From Prauserella muralis (GTDB taxonomy: Bacteria; Actinomycetota; Actinomycetes; Mycobacteriales; Pseudonocardiaceae), in assembly GCF_003202285.1 (NCBI RefSeq), contig NZ_MASW01000007.1:706093-770092 (forward strand): DNA of 64,000 bases. The letters run 5' to 3'. The position numbers and the translations under genes were made by a program. Under the pieces are notes generated by a model. The model worked only from the letters and a program-made list of their open reading frames with translations. It was not told the origin of the DNA and made no database searches. Below are positions 45,227 through 54,302 of the stretch, piece after piece; position 1 is the stretch's first letter; every line of letters begins with the position of its first letter.

Positions 45227-45849
45227 GCTCGGCTCTCCGTTCCACACATGTACTCGGGCGGCGCGAAGGGCGCGAGCCCGACCTCCTCGTCCGGCGGCCC
45301 GTCCAGCGCGAGCGCCGCGACCTCCGCACGCTCCTGCTCGGACAGCTCCGGCAGCGCGGCGGCCAGCGCGTCCAGGACCGCGGCGTACGGCGAACCCGCG
45401 TCGTGCAGGGCGGTGCGGATCAGCTCGATGCCCCGGCGGTGCTGGCGCAGCGGCGCCTCCCCCCGCGTGCCCTCCAGCGCGGCGAACTCGCACACGACCG
45501 GCAGGAAGTCGGGCAGCTCGCCCTCCGGCGGCACCAGCCCCGCGACGCGGTAGCGCTGCTTGAGCAGCAGCAGTGCCATCCCCCGGCGGCGGGTGTCGCC
45601 GTGCAGGTAGTAGGTGAGGTAGAGGCTGCTGCGCCTGCGCAGGTCGAACATCTCGACGTAGTGCCGGGCCAACTCCTCCGGCGCGGCGGCGGTGAACCAC
45701 CCCGCGAACGCCAGCAGGCGGTCGCGCTGTGGCGAGTCCGGCAGGGTCCGCACGGCCTCGGTCAGCTCGTCCCTGCCCGCCAGCAGTTCGCTGTCGGGGT
45801 AGCTCAGCAGCAGCGACACCAGTCGCAGCGTCAGCGCGCGTTCGGTCAC
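45223..45849 (-). CDS. narJ: Nitrate reductase molybdenum cofactor assembly chaperone
   Basis: This 208-residue all-helical chaperone helps insert the molybdenum cofactor into NarG. Signatures are LRLVSLLLSYPDSELL and ARHYVEMFDLRRRSSLYLTYYLHGDTRRRGMALL. GTG 45849 overlaps the narH stop by 4 nt. Confidence 0.94.
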   Translation of the reverse strand: MTERALTLRLVSLLLSYPDSELLAGRDELTEAVRTLPDSPQRDRLLAFAGWFTAAAPEELARHYVEMFDLRRRSSLYLTYYLHGDTRRRGMALLLLKQRYRVAGLVPPEGELPDFLPVVCEFAALEGTRGEAPLRQHRRGIELIRTALHDAGSPYAAVLDALAAALPELSEQERAEVAALALDGPPDEEVGLAPFAPPEYMCGTESRA

Positions 45850-47420
45850 GACCCGCTCCCGTTCCGCCTGCTCGGCAGCACCGACAGCGGCAGGTGGATC
45901 TTGCCGTTGCCATTTCCCGTGCCATTGCCGGTGGACTGCTCGCCACCCATGCCGGGGCCGCCCGCGACGTCGAGGCTGCAGCCGGTGCCCAGGCCTTCGA
46001 GCGCGGCGGCGTTCTCGCGGTGCGCGGGCGGGATGACGTAGCGCTCGTCGTACTTGGCGATGGCCAGCAGCCGGTACAGCCGCTCCACGTCGGCACCGGA
46101 CATTCCGGTGGCGGTGAGCAGGTCGTCGGCCACGGTGCCGTCGAGCGTGCGGGCCCGCATGTAGCCGCGCATCGCCGAGAGCTTCATCAGCACCCCGGCC
46201 ACCACGTCGACGTCGCCGGCGGAGAACAGGCTCGCCAGGTACTCCATGGGGATGCGCAGGTCGCGGATGGCGTGGAAGACGTCGTCCGGGTCGGTGTTGT
46301 CACCGTCCATGTCGGACACCGCGTCCAGCACGGGCGACAGCGGCGGGATGTACCAGACCATCGGCATCGTGCGGTACTCAGGGTGCAGTGGCAGCGCGAC
46401 GCGGTGCCGCACGGCCAGCTCGTACACCGGTGAGCGCCGCGCGGCGTCCAGCCAGTCGGCCGGGATGCCCGCGGCCAGCGCCGCCTCGATCACCGCGGGG
46501 TCGGCCGGGTCGAGGAACGCGGCGCGCTGCGCCTCCAGCAGGTCCCGCTCGTCGGGCACGCTCGCCGCCGCGGTCACGGCGTCGGCGTCGTAGAGCACCA
46601 GGCCCAGGTAGCGCAGCCTGCCAACGCACGTCTCCGCGCACACAGTCGGCTGACCCGCCTCGATGCGCGGGAAGCAGAACGTGCACTTCTCGGCCTTGCC
46701 GGTGTGGTGGTTGACGTAGACCTTCTTGTAGGGGCACGCCGACACGCACATCCGCCAGCCACGGCAGCGGTCCTGGTCAACGAGCACGATGCCGTCCTCC
46801 TCCCGCTTGTACATCGCGCCGGAGGGGCACGCGGACACGCAGGCGGGGTTGAGGCAGTGCTCGCAGATGCGCGGCAGGTGGAACATGAAGGTGCGCTCGA
46901 ACTCGAAGCGCACCCGCTCGGCCGCCTCGGGCGGCAACGACGCCAGGTTCGGGTCGCCGCCCGCGTGCTCGGCGGCGCCGCCGAGGTCGTCCTCCCAGTT
47001 GGCGCCCCACGTGATCGCGGTGTCCTTGCCGGTGAGGGCCGACTTCGGCCGGATCACCGGCGTGTGCGGGCCTGCGGGAGCCTTGAGCAGCGTGTCGTAG
47101 TCGTAGGTGATGGGCTCGTAGTAGTCGTCGATCGACGGCAGGTCGGGATTGGCGAACAGCGACGCCAGCCGCTTGACCCTGCTGCCGGAACGCAGCCGCA
47201 GCCTGCCCTTGCGGTCGAGTTCCCAGCCGCCCTTCCAGCGCTCTTGGTCCTCGTAGTGCTTCGGGTAGCCGATGCCGGGTTTGGTCTCGACGTTGTTGAA
47301 CCACACGTACTCGGTGCCGTCGCGGTTGGTCCACGTCTGCTTGCACGTCACCGAACAGGTGTGGCAGCCGATGCACTTGTCGAGGTTCATCACCATCGCC
47401 ACCTGCGCCATCGGTCGCAT
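45846..47420 (-). CDS. narH: Respiratory nitrate reductase beta subunit
   Basis: This 524-residue iron-sulfur subunit has four Cys clusters: CIGCHTCSVTCKQTW, CEHCLNPACVSACP, CRGWRMCVSACP (Trp in place of one Cys, the 3Fe-4S site) and CTFC with CAETC. A Gly/Asn-rich run (STGNGTGNGNGK) near the C-terminus is an extra linker. It joins narG by TGATG, a 1-nt overlap. Confidence 0.96.
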   Translation of the reverse strand: MRPMAQVAMVMNLDKCIGCHTCSVTCKQTWTNRDGTEYVWFNNVETKPGIGYPKHYEDQERWKGGWELDRKGRLRLRSGSRVKRLASLFANPDLPSIDDYYEPITYDYDTLLKAPAGPHTPVIRPKSALTGKDTAITWGANWEDDLGGAAEHAGGDPNLASLPPEAAERVRFEFERTFMFHLPRICEHCLNPACVSACPSGAMYKREEDGIVLVDQDRCRGWRMCVSACPYKKVYVNHHTGKAEKCTFCFPRIEAGQPTVCAETCVGRLRYLGLVLYDADAVTAAASVPDERDLLEAQRAAFLDPADPAVIEAALAAGIPADWLDAARRSPVYELAVRHRVALPLHPEYRTMPMVWYIPPLSPVLDAVSDMDGDNTDPDDVFHAIRDLRIPMEYLASLFSAGDVDVVAGVLMKLSAMRGYMRARTLDGTVADDLLTATGMSGADVERLYRLLAIAKYDERYVIPPAHRENAAALEGLGTGCSLDVAGGPGMGGEQSTGNGTGNGNGKIHLPLSVLPSRRNGSGS

Positions 47421-50400
47421 CAGTAGGTCACCTCCTGGGAGCGGCGCCGGATGACGGTGACCTCGTCCCGCTGGTTTCCGGTCGGTCCGTAGTAGTTGAA
47501 CGCGTAGGTGAACTGGCCGTAGCCGCCGATCAGGTGGCTCGGCTTGAGCAGCAGCCGCGTCAGCGAGTTGTGCGTTCCGCCGCGCTTGCCGGACAGCTCG
47601 GTGCGCGGCACGTTCACGTTGCGGTCCTTGGCGTGGTACATGAACACGGTGCCCGCGGGCATCCGGTGCGAGACCACGGCCCGTGCGGCGACGACGCCGT
47701 TGCGGTTGTACGCCTCGACCCAGTCGTTGTCCGCGACGCCGATCTTCTCGGCATCCACTGTGGACATCCAGATCGTCGGCCCGCCGCGTGACAGCGCGAG
47801 CATGTAGGCGTTGTCTTGGTACTCGGAGTGGATCGACCACTTCGAGTGCGGCGTGAGGTAGCGGACGGTCACCTCGGCGCGGCCGTCCTCGCCGAGCGTC
47901 TGGTCGCCGAAGTGGCTGTGCATGTTCAGCGGCGGCCGGTACACCGGAAGCTGCTCGCCCAGCTCGATCATCCAGTCGTGGTCGACGAAGAACTGCTGGC
48001 GGCCGGTGAGCGTGTGCCACGGCTTGTCTCGCTCGACGTTGATGACGAACGCCGAGTAGCGCCGCCCTCCGGTCTCGCTGCCCGACCACTCGGGTGAGGT
48101 CACGACGGGCTGTGGGCCCTTCCTGGTGTCCTCGAAGGTGATCCGCTTGCCCTCGTTCTCCTCGGCGAGGTCGGCAAGGCGCGTGCCGGTGCGCCGCTCC
48201 AGCGTGCGGAAGCCCTGCCCGGCGAGCCTGCCGTTGGTGGTCGCCGACAGCGCGAGGATCGCCTCGCACATGTGCTCAGCGGTCGCCAGCGACGGCCGGT
48301 TGTCGCCGCGCACGCCGTTCTGGCTGCGCAGGTACGCCAGCTCCGGGCCGACGTCGTAGGTGATGCCCTTCGTGGTGGTGCCCAGCGTGTCCAGCAGCGG
48401 CCCGATGGCGCGCATCTTCTCGCCGATCGCGGCATAGTCGCGTTCGATGGGCACCAGCTTCGGCATGGTGCGGCCGGGCACCGGCTCGCACTCCCCGTGT
48501 TTCCAGTCTCGCACCCGGCCGCCGGGCTGCGCCAGCTCGTCGGGCGTGTCGTGCGCGAGCGGCACGGCGAGCACGTCGGTGCGCGTGCCGAGGTGGTCCG
48601 TCGCCAGCGCGGAGAACCGGTCGGCCAGCGCCAGGAACGTGTCGTAGTCAGTGCGGGCCTGCCACGGCGGCGCGATGGCCGGGTTGAACGCGTGCACGAA
48701 GGGGTGCATGTCGGTCGAGGAGAGGTCGTGCTTCTCGTACCAGGTCGCGGCGGGCAGCACGACGTCGGCGAACAGCGCCGTGGACGTCATCCGGAAGTCG
48801 ATGGTGGTGAGCAGGTCGAGCTTGCCCTCCGGGGCGTCCTCGGTCCAGTCCAGTTCGTGCGGCCGCTGGCTCTCCGCCGTCTCCACGCTGCGCACGGCGG
48901 CGTCGGTGCCCAGCAGGTGCCGCAGGAAGTACTCGTTGCCCTTGCCGGAGGAGCCCAGCAGGTTCGCGCGCCACACCGTCAGTGCCCTCGGGAAGTTCGC
49001 CGGGTCGTCGGGCTGCTCGGCGGCGAAGCGCAGCCTGCCCGCCTTCAGCTCACCGACGATGTGCTCGGCGACACTGCTGCCCGCGCGGCGCGCCTCGTCG
49101 GCGAGGTCGAGCGGGTTGCGGTTGAAGGTCGGGTGCGACGGCAGCCAGCCGAGCCGGGCGGCCTGGGCGTTGCAGTCGGCGAACGCCTTGCCGCGCAACA
49201 GTCCCTTGCCGAGCGGGTTCGCCAGCTCGTCGGCGCGGAAGCCCTCGTAGCGCCACTGGTCGCTGGCCAGGTACCAGAACGCGGTGCCCGCCATGTGCCG
49301 GGTGGGGCGCTGCCAGTCGAAGGCGAACGCCAGATGCTGCATGCCGGTGACCGGTCGCGCCTTCTCCTGGCCCACGTAGTGCGCCCAGCCGCCGCCGTTG
49401 CGGCCCTGGCAGCCGGTGAGCATCACCAGAGCGAGGAAAGCCCGGTAGATCGTGTCGGAGTGGAACCAGTGGTTGGTGCCCGCGCCCATGGCGATCATCG
49501 AACGTCCCTGCGAACGCTCGGCATTGCGGGCGAACTCCCGCGCGATGCGCGCGGTGGTGGCGGCGGGAACCGAGGTGATCTCCTCGGCCCACGCCGGGGT
49601 GCAGGGCTGCATGCTGTCCTCATAGGACTGTGGCCAGCTTCCGGGGAGGCCGTCGCGGGCGACGCCATACTGCGCCATCAGCAGGTCGAACACCGTGGTG
49701 ACGAGCCTGCCGCCGACGCGCAGCGCGGGAACGCCGCGCCGCAGCGTCGTGCCGCCCTCACCCGCGCCCTCGTCGAAGCGCGGCAGGTCCACGGGCACGT
49801 GCTCGTCGGCCCAGCGGTACAGCGTCAGCGCGGGCTCCACGTCGCCGAGGTCGAGGTTCCAGTTGCCCTTGCCCGACTCGCTCCAGCGGTGCCCGAGCGT
49901 GCCGTTGGGCACCACGGTCTCGCCGGTGCGGTCGTCGAGCAGCACGGTCCTGAACGCCGCGCTCTCCTCGTCGTCACCTAGGTCGGTGGACGTGAGGAAC
50001 TTGCCCGCCTGGTAGCCGTCCCCGCGCTGTTCCAGACAGACCAGGAACGGCAGGTCGGTGTAGCGGCGGGCGTAGCCGGTGAAGTAGGGCACCTCGCGGT
50101 CACGGAAGAACTCGGTGAGCACGACGTGCCCCATGGCCATCGCCAGCGCGCCGTCGGTGCCAGGGTGTGGGGCGAGCCAGTCGTCGGCGAACTTGACGTT
50201 GTCGGCGTAGTCGGGGCTGACGGCGACCACCTTGGTGCCCCGGTAGCGTGCCTCGGTGAGGAAGTGGGCGTCCGGGGTGCGGGTGACCGGGATGTTGGAG
50301 CCCCACATCACCAGGTAGCTGGAGTTCCACCAGTCCGCCGACTCGGGCACGTCGGTCTGGTCGCCCCACACCTGCGGTGACGCCACGGGCAGGTCGGCAT

Positions 50401-51070
50401 ACCAGTCGTAGAAGGACAGCAGGGTGCCACCGATCAGCGAGTGGTAGCGGGTGCCCGCCGCGAAGGAGGCCATCGACATCGCCGGGATGGGCGAGAACCC
50501 GACGACCCGGTCGGGCCCGTGGGCCTTGGTGGTGTGCACGTGTGCCGCGGCGACGAGTTCGGTCACCTCGTCCCAGGTGGACCGGACGAAACCGCCCTTG
50601 CCTCTGGCCCGCTTGTACGTGCGGGCCTTGCCGGGGTCGCCGGTGATCTCGGCCCACGCGGCGACCGGGTCGCCGAGCCGCTGCCGCGCCTCCCGCCACA
50701 GGTCGAGCAGCACACCGCGCACGTACGGGTAGCGCACGCGCGACGGCGAGTAGGTGTACCAGGAGAACGAGGCGCCGCGGGGACAGCCGCGCGGCTCGTA
50801 CTCCGGCGACTCCGGGCCCACGGACGGGTAGTCGGTGGCCTGGTGCTCCCACGTGATGAGCCCGTCCTTGACGAACACCTGCCACGAGCAGGAGCCCGTG
50901 CAGTTGACGCCGTGGGTGGAGCGGACGACCTTGTCGTGCGCCCAGCGGTCGCGGTAGAAGCGGTCCCACGCCGACGGGTCGATCTGGTGCAGCGTGCGGC
51001 CGTCGGCGGAGACCTCGGCGCGCGTCAGGAAGCGGCGGGTGAAGGGCAGCGGATCGGGCATGGCCCCCAT
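47420..51070 (-). CDS. narG: Respiratory nitrate reductase alpha subunit
   Basis: This 1216-residue catalytic subunit carries Mo-bis-MGD and one [4Fe-4S] cluster (H53, C57, C61, C96 in THGVNCTGSCSW ... PRGCPRG). The Mo-coordinating Asp lies in YDWYADLP. It reduces nitrate to nitrite on the cytoplasmic face with NarHI. A remnant TRRFLT near the N-terminus resembles a decayed twin-arginine motif. Starts at 51070 and 51061 are equally plausible; neither has a clear ribosome site. DosR-like boxes lie just upstream. Confidence 0.97.
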   Translation of the reverse strand: MGAMPDPLPFTRRFLTRAEVSADGRTLHQIDPSAWDRFYRDRWAHDKVVRSTHGVNCTGSCSWQVFVKDGLITWEHQATDYPSVGPESPEYEPRGCPRGASFSWYTYSPSRVRYPYVRGVLLDLWREARQRLGDPVAAWAEITGDPGKARTYKRARGKGGFVRSTWDEVTELVAAAHVHTTKAHGPDRVVGFSPIPAMSMASFAAGTRYHSLIGGTLLSFYDWYADLPVASPQVWGDQTDVPESADWWNSSYLVMWGSNIPVTRTPDAHFLTEARYRGTKVVAVSPDYADNVKFADDWLAPHPGTDGALAMAMGHVVLTEFFRDREVPYFTGYARRYTDLPFLVCLEQRGDGYQAGKFLTSTDLGDDEESAAFRTVLLDDRTGETVVPNGTLGHRWSESGKGNWNLDLGDVEPALTLYRWADEHVPVDLPRFDEGAGEGGTTLRRGVPALRVGGRLVTTVFDLLMAQYGVARDGLPGSWPQSYEDSMQPCTPAWAEEITSVPAATTARIAREFARNAERSQGRSMIAMGAGTNHWFHSDTIYRAFLALVMLTGCQGRNGGGWAHYVGQEKARPVTGMQHLAFAFDWQRPTRHMAGTAFWYLASDQWRYEGFRADELANPLGKGLLRGKAFADCNAQAARLGWLPSHPTFNRNPLDLADEARRAGSSVAEHIVGELKAGRLRFAAEQPDDPANFPRALTVWRANLLGSSGKGNEYFLRHLLGTDAAVRSVETAESQRPHELDWTEDAPEGKLDLLTTIDFRMTSTALFADVVLPAATWYEKHDLSSTDMHPFVHAFNPAIAPPWQARTDYDTFLALADRFSALATDHLGTRTDVLAVPLAHDTPDELAQPGGRVRDWKHGECEPVPGRTMPKLVPIERDYAAIGEKMRAIGPLLDTLGTTTKGITYDVGPELAYLRSQNGVRGDNRPSLATAEHMCEAILALSATTNGRLAGQGFRTLERRTGTRLADLAEENEGKRITFEDTRKGPQPVVTSPEWSGSETGGRRYSAFVINVERDKPWHTLTGRQQFFVDHDWMIELGEQLPVYRPPLNMHSHFGDQTLGEDGRAEVTVRYLTPHSKWSIHSEYQDNAYMLALSRGGPTIWMSTVDAEKIGVADNDWVEAYNRNGVVAARAVVSHRMPAGTVFMYHAKDRNVNVPRTELSGKRGGTHNSLTRLLLKPSHLIGGYGQFTYAFNYYGPTGNQRDEVTVIRRRSQEVTY

Positions 51071-51097
51071 GTCAGTCGATCATGGCATCCGGCGGCC

Positions 51098-51113
51098 AGG
51101 GACCAAGGTCCTT
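51098..51113. promoter_or_regulatory. DosR/DevR-like box at narG promoter
   Basis: GGGACC-AA-GGTCCT core, symmetric and matching the DosR pattern GGGACT-WW-AGTCCC at nearly every conserved position. It is 28-43 nt before the narG start, near where a -35 element would lie. Confidence 0.6.
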
Positions 51114-51132
51114 TCGAGGCAGGCCGTTCGGT

Positions 51133-51157
51133 GGGACCGGCAGGGACCCCGCTCCCT
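51133..51157. promoter_or_regulatory. Second DosR-like cluster on the narK side
   Basis: GGGACC at 51133-51138, AGGGACC at 51142-51148, and TCCCT at 51153-51157, the last two forming an AGGGA...TCCCT dyad. The cluster lies 59-83 nt before the narK start. Confidence 0.45.
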
Positions 51158-51215
51158 ATGCCGGGGCGTTCGCGCGGCGCACGCTCGGGTGCGCCACTGA
51201 TCGACTCGAGAGCGG

Positions 51216-52460
51216 ATGGACCCGACCATGGTGACCGCAGAGAAGTACCGTCCCGCGGGGGAGCACGGGGCCCGTGCCTGGGTCATGCTGGGCATGGCCA
51301 CGCTGGGCTTCGCGCTGAACTTCTGGGCGTGGGCGCTGCTGAGCCCGCTGGGCCCGCGCCTGCAGGACCAGCTGGGCCTCAGCGCCTTTGAACAGGCCCT
51401 CATCGTGGCCGTCCCCGTGGTGGTCGGCTCCCTGGGCCGCATCCCCGTCGGCGCCCTCACCGACCGCTACGGCGGCCGCGTCATGTTCCCCCTGGTCTCC
51501 GCCGCCACCATCGCCCCCGTGCTGTTCCTCGGCCTGGCCGGACAGACCTCCCTGCCCGCCCTGCTCGCCGGAGGGTTCTTCCTCGGCATCGGCGGCACCG
51601 CCTTCGCCATCGGCGTGCCCTTCGTCACCCGCTGGTTCCCACCCCACCGCCGCGGCCTGGCCATCGGCATCTTCGGCGCCGGCATGGGCGGCACCGCCAT
51701 CAGCGCCCTCACCACCGTCAACCTCGTCACCGCCTACGGCACCGCCACCCCCTTCGTGGTCACCGCCGCCGTGCTGGCCGCCTACGCCGTGGCCGCCGCG
51801 ATCGTGCTGCGCGACGCCCCCGGCCTGACCCCACCGGCCCAGCCGCTGGCCCGCAGGCTCGCCGCCACCCTGCGCCTTCCCGCCACCTGGGAGGCCTCCG
51901 CGCTCTACGCCCTCGCCTTCGGCGGCTACGTGGCCTTCTCCGTCTACCTGCCCGCCTACCTGCGCACCGCCTACGACCTCACCCCCGCCGACGCCGCCAA
52001 CCGGATGGCCGGGTTCGTCCTGCTCGCCGTCCTCATGCGCCCGGTCGGCGGCTGGCTCTCCGACCGGCTCGGACCGGTCCGGGTGCTGGCCGGGTCGATG
52101 GGGGTGGTGCTGGTGTGCGCGCTGGCACAGAGCTTCACGCTCGGCCTGATGCCGCTGGCCACCATCGCGTTCCTCGCCATGGCCGCCGCGCTCGGCGCCG
52201 GCAGCGGCGCCACCTTCGCCCTCGTCGCCCTGCTCGCCCCCGCCGACAAGGTCGGCGCCGTCACCGGCGTCGTCGGCGCCGCAGGCGGCCTCGGCGGCTT
52301 CGTCCCACCACTGGTCATGGGCGCCGTCTACGGCCAGTTCGGCAGCTACGCGCTCGGTCTGGCGGCGCTCGCCCTGGTCGCCACCGCCGCACTCGTGTTC
52401 ACCACCACCGTCGTGCGGCGCGCCGCCGCGGACCACGGTGGCCGGATGGTGCGCGTCTGA
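51216..52460 (+). CDS. narK: Nitrate/nitrite transporter (MFS, NarK family)
   Basis: This 414-residue, 12-helix transporter is divergent from narG. FFLGIGGTAFAIGVPFVTRWFPPHRRGLAIGIFGAGMGG is the nitrate signature in helix 5, and the substrate-binding Arg positions are present (GRIPVGALTDR; LMRPVGGWLSDR). It imports nitrate or exchanges nitrite. ATG 51216 is used; ATG 51228 is possible. Confidence 0.93.
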   Translation: MDPTMVTAEKYRPAGEHGARAWVMLGMATLGFALNFWAWALLSPLGPRLQDQLGLSAFEQALIVAVPVVVGSLGRIPVGALTDRYGGRVMFPLVSAATIAPVLFLGLAGQTSLPALLAGGFFLGIGGTAFAIGVPFVTRWFPPHRRGLAIGIFGAGMGGTAISALTTVNLVTAYGTATPFVVTAAVLAAYAVAAAIVLRDAPGLTPPAQPLARRLAATLRLPATWEASALYALAFGGYVAFSVYLPAYLRTAYDLTPADAANRMAGFVLLAVLMRPVGGWLSDRLGPVRVLAGSMGVVLVCALAQSFTLGLMPLATIAFLAMAAALGAGSGATFALVALLAPADKVGAVTGVVGAAGGLGGFVPPLVMGAVYGQFGSYALGLAALALVATAALVFTTTVVRRAAADHGGRMVRV

Positions 52461-52465
52461 CCACC

Positions 52466-52540
52466 CGGCGGCGAGCCGAAGGGCACCCTGGGTACCCGAT
52501 CCGTGCCGAAGGGCACCTTCGGCACGGATCGCCGGCCGCC
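52466..52540. repeat. Family B intergenic repeat, copy 2, with terminator hairpin
   Basis: Bases 52469-52498 are a perfect inverted copy of 27916-27945. Next to it, 52498-52512 and 52516-52530 form a perfect 15-bp stem with a 3-nt loop, placed between convergent narK and the ABC permease, so it probably terminates both. Confidence 0.85.
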
Positions 52541-52551
52541 GACACCACCGG

Positions 52552-53343
52552 TCACGCCGTGCGGTTGTAGAGCCTCTTCGCCCACACGTAGCCGACCAGG
52601 GCGATGCCCGCGCACCAGGCCAGCGCGATCCAGAGGTCGTTGCCGAGCGGCCGGTCCATCAGCAGTGCCCGGATGGATTCCATGATCGGGGTGAACGGCT
52701 GGTGCTCGGCGAACCAGCGCACGCCGTCGGGCATCGAGTCGGTCGGCACGAACCCGCTGCCGAGAAACGGCAGGAACATGAGCGGCATCGGCAGGTTGCT
52801 GGCCGCCTCGACGCTCTGGGACGCCTGGCCGATGGCCACGGTGAACCAGATCAGCGCGAACGTGACGGCGGCGAGCACGCCGACGAGTGCGAACCAGTCA
52901 CCGACGCTGCCCCGTGGCTCGAACCCGATGAGCAGTGCCACCCCGGTCACCACCGCGAGACTCAGCAACGCCTGGATGAGGCTGCCGATCACATGCCCGG
53001 TCAGCACCGAGACCCTGGCGATGCTCATCGTGCGGAACCGGGCGACGATGCCCTCGGTCATGTCCATGGCCACGGAGATCGCGGTGCCCTGGACGACGGT
53101 CGAGACGGTGATCACCAGGATCGCGGGCACCACGTAGTTGACGTACTCGGCGCGTCCGCCGGAGGCCCCGCCGAGCCCGGCGCCGAGCGTGCCGCCGAAC
53201 ACGTACACGAAGAGCAACAGCAGCAGGACCGGCATGGCGATCAGCGGCACGGTCATGGACGGGTATCGCAGCATGCGTTTCAGGTTGCGACGGACCATGG
53301 TGGTCGAATCGCGCAACGGGTGGCTCGCCACGGCGGTGGTCAT
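52552..53343 (-). CDS. ABC-2 type transporter permease (DrrB-like)
   Basis: This 263-residue, six-helix permease has LKRMLRYPSMTVPLIAMPVLLLLLFVYVFGGTLG and FLGSGFVPTDSMPDGVRWFAEHQPFTPIMESIRALL, the ABC-2 signature of daunorubicin-type exporters. ATG 53343 overlaps the ATPase stop (ATGA). Substrate unknown. Confidence 0.92.
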   Translation of the reverse strand: MTTAVASHPLRDSTTMVRRNLKRMLRYPSMTVPLIAMPVLLLLLFVYVFGGTLGAGLGGASGGRAEYVNYVVPAILVITVSTVVQGTAISVAMDMTEGIVARFRTMSIARVSVLTGHVIGSLIQALLSLAVVTGVALLIGFEPRGSVGDWFALVGVLAAVTFALIWFTVAIGQASQSVEAASNLPMPLMFLPFLGSGFVPTDSMPDGVRWFAEHQPFTPIMESIRALLMDRPLGNDLWIALAWCAGIALVGYVWAKRLYNRTA

Positions 53344-54302
53344 CGGTTCGTCACCTTCTCGAGGCCGGAGTCGCCGGTGAGGGCGAGGAAAACGTCGTCA
53401 AGGTCGGGGGTGTGCACGGAGAGGCCGTCCACCGCGATCGACTCGTCGTCGAGCCGGTCCAGCAGTGCCTTCAGCGAACGCAGACTGCCGTCGTTCGGGA
53501 CCCGCAGGGCCAGCGCGTCACCGTCGGCGTGCGCGTCCCCGCCGAGGATCCGTTGCGCGGTCCGCACATCACCGGGTTCGGCGAACTGGAGCCGGACGTG
53601 GCCGCCGGGGATCCGGCGCTTCAGTTCCTCGGGAGTTCCCTCCGCGACGAGCCTGCCGCCCTCCAGCACGGCGATCCGGTCGGCCAGCTCGTCGGCCTCG
53701 TCCAGATACTGCGTCGTCAGGAAGATGGTCACGCCACCGGCCACCAGGTCCCGCACGATCTGCCACATCCCGCGCCTGCTGCGCGGGTCCAGTCCCGTGG
53801 TCGGCTCGTCCAGGAAGATCACCCGGGGATCGCCCACCAGCGTCATCGCCAGATCCAGCCGCCGCCGCATTCCCCCGGAGTAGGTGGACGCCGGTTTGCG
53901 CGCCGCCTCGGTCAGGCCGAACCGTTCGAGCAGCTCGGCCACGACCCGCCTGCCGTCCTTCGTGGACAGATGGTTCAGGTCGGCCATCAGCCGCAGGTTC
54001 TCCTCGCCGGTGAGCAGGTTGTCCACCGCGGAGAACTGACCGGTGACCCCGATCGCCGCCCGCACCGCGTCCGGATCGGTGGCCACGTCGTGCCCCGCGA
54101 CCTCGGCCCTGCCGCCGCCGGCGGCGACGAGCGTGGACAGGATCTTCACCGTCGTCGTCTTTCCCGCGCCGTTCGCGCCGAGCAGCGAGAAGACGCTGCC
54201 CTGCGCCACGTCGAGGTCGATCCCGTCCAGCACCACCTTGTCGCCGAACGACTTCCGCAGCCCGCGCACCACGATCGCCTGCTGGGCGGCCCTGCTCGTC
54301 AT
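53340..54302 (-). CDS. ABC transporter ATP-binding protein (DrrA-like)
   Basis: This 320-residue ATPase has Walker A LLGANGAGKTTTVKIL, signature YSGGMRRRLDLAM, Walker B VIFLDEPTTGLDPRSR, and a C-terminal DrrA extension. It powers export with the permease. The start overlaps the DUF4097 gene stop (ATGA). Confidence 0.94.
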   Translation of the reverse strand: MTSRAAQQAIVVRGLRKSFGDKVVLDGIDLDVAQGSVFSLLGANGAGKTTTVKILSTLVAAGGGRAEVAGHDVATDPDAVRAAIGVTGQFSAVDNLLTGEENLRLMADLNHLSTKDGRRVVAELLERFGLTEAARKPASTYSGGMRRRLDLAMTLVGDPRVIFLDEPTTGLDPRSRRGMWQIVRDLVAGGVTIFLTTQYLDEADELADRIAVLEGGRLVAEGTPEELKRRIPGGHVRLQFAEPGDVRTAQRILGGDAHADGDALALRVPNDGSLRSLKALLDRLDDESIAVDGLSVHTPDLDDVFLALTGDSGLEKVTNR

